A stretch of 64,000 nucleotides of DNA from Planctomycetota bacterium (GTDB taxonomy: Bacteria; Planctomycetota; Phycisphaerae; UBA1845; UTPLA1). A model generated the notes under the pieces. It was not told the DNA's origin and did not search any database. It saw nothing but the letters and a program-made list of their open reading frames with translations. Shown here in pieces: positions 63,344-64,000 of the stretch. Positions within the stretch are counted from its first letter, which is position 1, and every line of letters begins with the position of its first letter. The stretch covers positions 1 to 64,000 of the forward strand of contig JACRIM010000046.1 in the NCBI GenBank assembly GCA_016235815.1. The letters run 5' to 3'. A program made the translations under genes and the position numbers.

Positions 63344-64000
63344 ATGGCAAAGAAGGATAAGGATCAGGCTGCGCCAAACGCAGCCCCGAAGGGTCCGCCG
63401 CCGGCCGAAGGCGACAAAGCCCAGGCCGCGCCAAAACCAAAAAAGGCAAAGAAAGAAGCCGTCGACGACGGCAGCGGCAAGCGCAAGAAGCGCGGCCGAC
63501 CGATGCGCGGCCTCAGCAAGCGTCAGAAGAATCTCGCCGGCAAGGTCGAATTCGGCAAGCGATACGAACTGACCTCCGCGGTGAAGATTCTCAAAGACAT
63601 CACCCAGGGCACCAAGTTCGACCAGACCATCAACATCGTCTTGCACCTCGGCATCGATCCGAAGCACGCCGATCAAATGATCCGCGGCTCCGTCTCGCTC
63701 CCCCGCGGCATCGGCAAGACCAAGAAGGTCATTGCCTTCTGCGAAGGCGATGACGCCGAAAAGGCCAAGGCCGCCGGTGCGATGGAAGTCGGCATGGACG
63801 ATCTGATCAAGAAGGTGAACGACGGCTGGACCGATTTCGACGTCGCCATCGCCCACCCGCGATCCATGGGCAAGGTCGGCAAGCTCGGCCGCGTGCTCGG
63901 CCCCGCCGGCAAAATGCCCACGCCGAAGAACGGCACCGTGACGGACCAGATCGAACAAGCAGTGAAAGAATTCGCCGCGGGCAAGATCGAATTCCGCAAC
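63344..64000 (+). CDS. rplA: 50S ribosomal protein L1, 3' end beyond window
   Basis: The first 219 codons of rplA; the frame is open to the window edge. The family core starts at about residue 57 (LSKRQKNLAGKVEF) and includes FDQTINIVLHLGIDPKHADQ (in parts), VSLPRGIGKTKKV, HPRSMGKVGKLGRVLGPAGKMP (in parts) and GTVT. It has an unusual N-terminal extension of about 55 residues, low-complexity and Lys/Ala/Pro-rich (PKPKKAKKEAVDDG, KRKKRGRPMRG). rplK, the usual upstream neighbour, is absent: the S9 peptidase lies upstream instead. Confidence 0.95.
   Translation, partial: MAKKDKDQAAPNAAPKGPPPAEGDKAQAAPKPKKAKKEAVDDGSGKRKKRGRPMRGLSKRQKNLAGKVEFGKRYELTSAVKILKDITQGTKFDQTINIVLHLGIDPKHADQMIRGSVSLPRGIGKTKKVIAFCEGDDAEKAKAAGAMEVGMDDLIKKVNDGWTDFDVAIAHPRSMGKVGKLGRVLGPAGKMPTPKNGTVTDQIEQAVKEFAAGKIEFRN

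Overview
The window looks like a Planctomycetota chromosome, perhaps a Phycisphaerae-like lineage. The grounds are high GC, dockerin-type and PEP-CTERM secreted proteins, FGG/TWEW kelch-type surface proteins, a long MoxR/DUF58/BatA-like operon, and an ImuA-ImuB-DnaE2 cassette. This placement is inferred from family content; no rRNA gene is present to confirm it. The window opens with 64 consecutive C bases, most likely an assembly artefact at a contig edge.

Layout. 0.3-3.2 kb: secreted proteins of unknown function, including an 8-cysteine peptide, and an alpha/beta hydrolase. 3.1-6.3 kb (minus): PHP phosphoesterase, adenylylsulfate kinase, a toxin-antitoxin pair whose vapC-like toxin is frameshifted, and cysteine synthase. 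6.4-13.5 kb: exported Spy-like protein, Tat-exported class V aminotransferase, M28 lipoprotein peptidase, formamidopyrimidine-DNA glycosylase, M14 carboxypeptidase and a PilZ-like protein. 13.5-18.1 kb: a candidate structured RNA with its own promoter and terminator, a small basic protein, a six-repeat kelch protein, a HEAT-like protein and a dockerin-type hydrolase. 18.4-26.7 kb: malic enzyme, then the imuA-imuB-dnaE2 mutagenesis cassette. 26.7-45.7 kb (minus): a ten-gene operon with many 4-bp stop/start overlaps (beta-propeller, squalene-cyclase-like toroid, MoxR, DUF58, two further VWA-type membrane proteins, coiled-coil, TPR and NPCBM proteins). 45.7-64 kb: CobS-like membrane protein, ComEC, a phosphate-ester MFS antiporter, an enolase-superfamily epimerase, a Ser/Thr kinase, a FliA-type sigma factor, a TPR membrane protein, a twelve-repeat kelch/dockerin protein, a PEP-CTERM protein, an S9 peptidase and the start of rplA.

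The most unusual object is in dnaE2. A 572-bp element (24520-25091) sits inside the polymerase gene, 22 codons after the third catalytic Asp codon. It carries a complete S23/four-helix-bundle gene of the kind found in 23S rRNA intervening sequences. That gene has its own strong Shine-Dalgarno and is flanked by inverted arrays of an 8-bp repeat (AGGCACAR). The polymerase frame stays open through the whole element, so the segment is dual-coding. About 0.7 kb downstream a second in-frame insertion (25808-25955) stacks four unrelated short-repeat families, one of which (core GGTCCGCTGTGCGGACC) also occurs as an inverted pair at 10266-10347. This suggests an IVS-like element and repeat cassettes that invade protein genes while keeping them readable.

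Other points of interest are a vapC whose break is explained by loss of one 5-bp direct repeat, an unassigned attenuator-like RNA, kelch proteins with exactly 6 and 12 repeats, and surface proteins using at least three different C-terminal or modular attachment signals.
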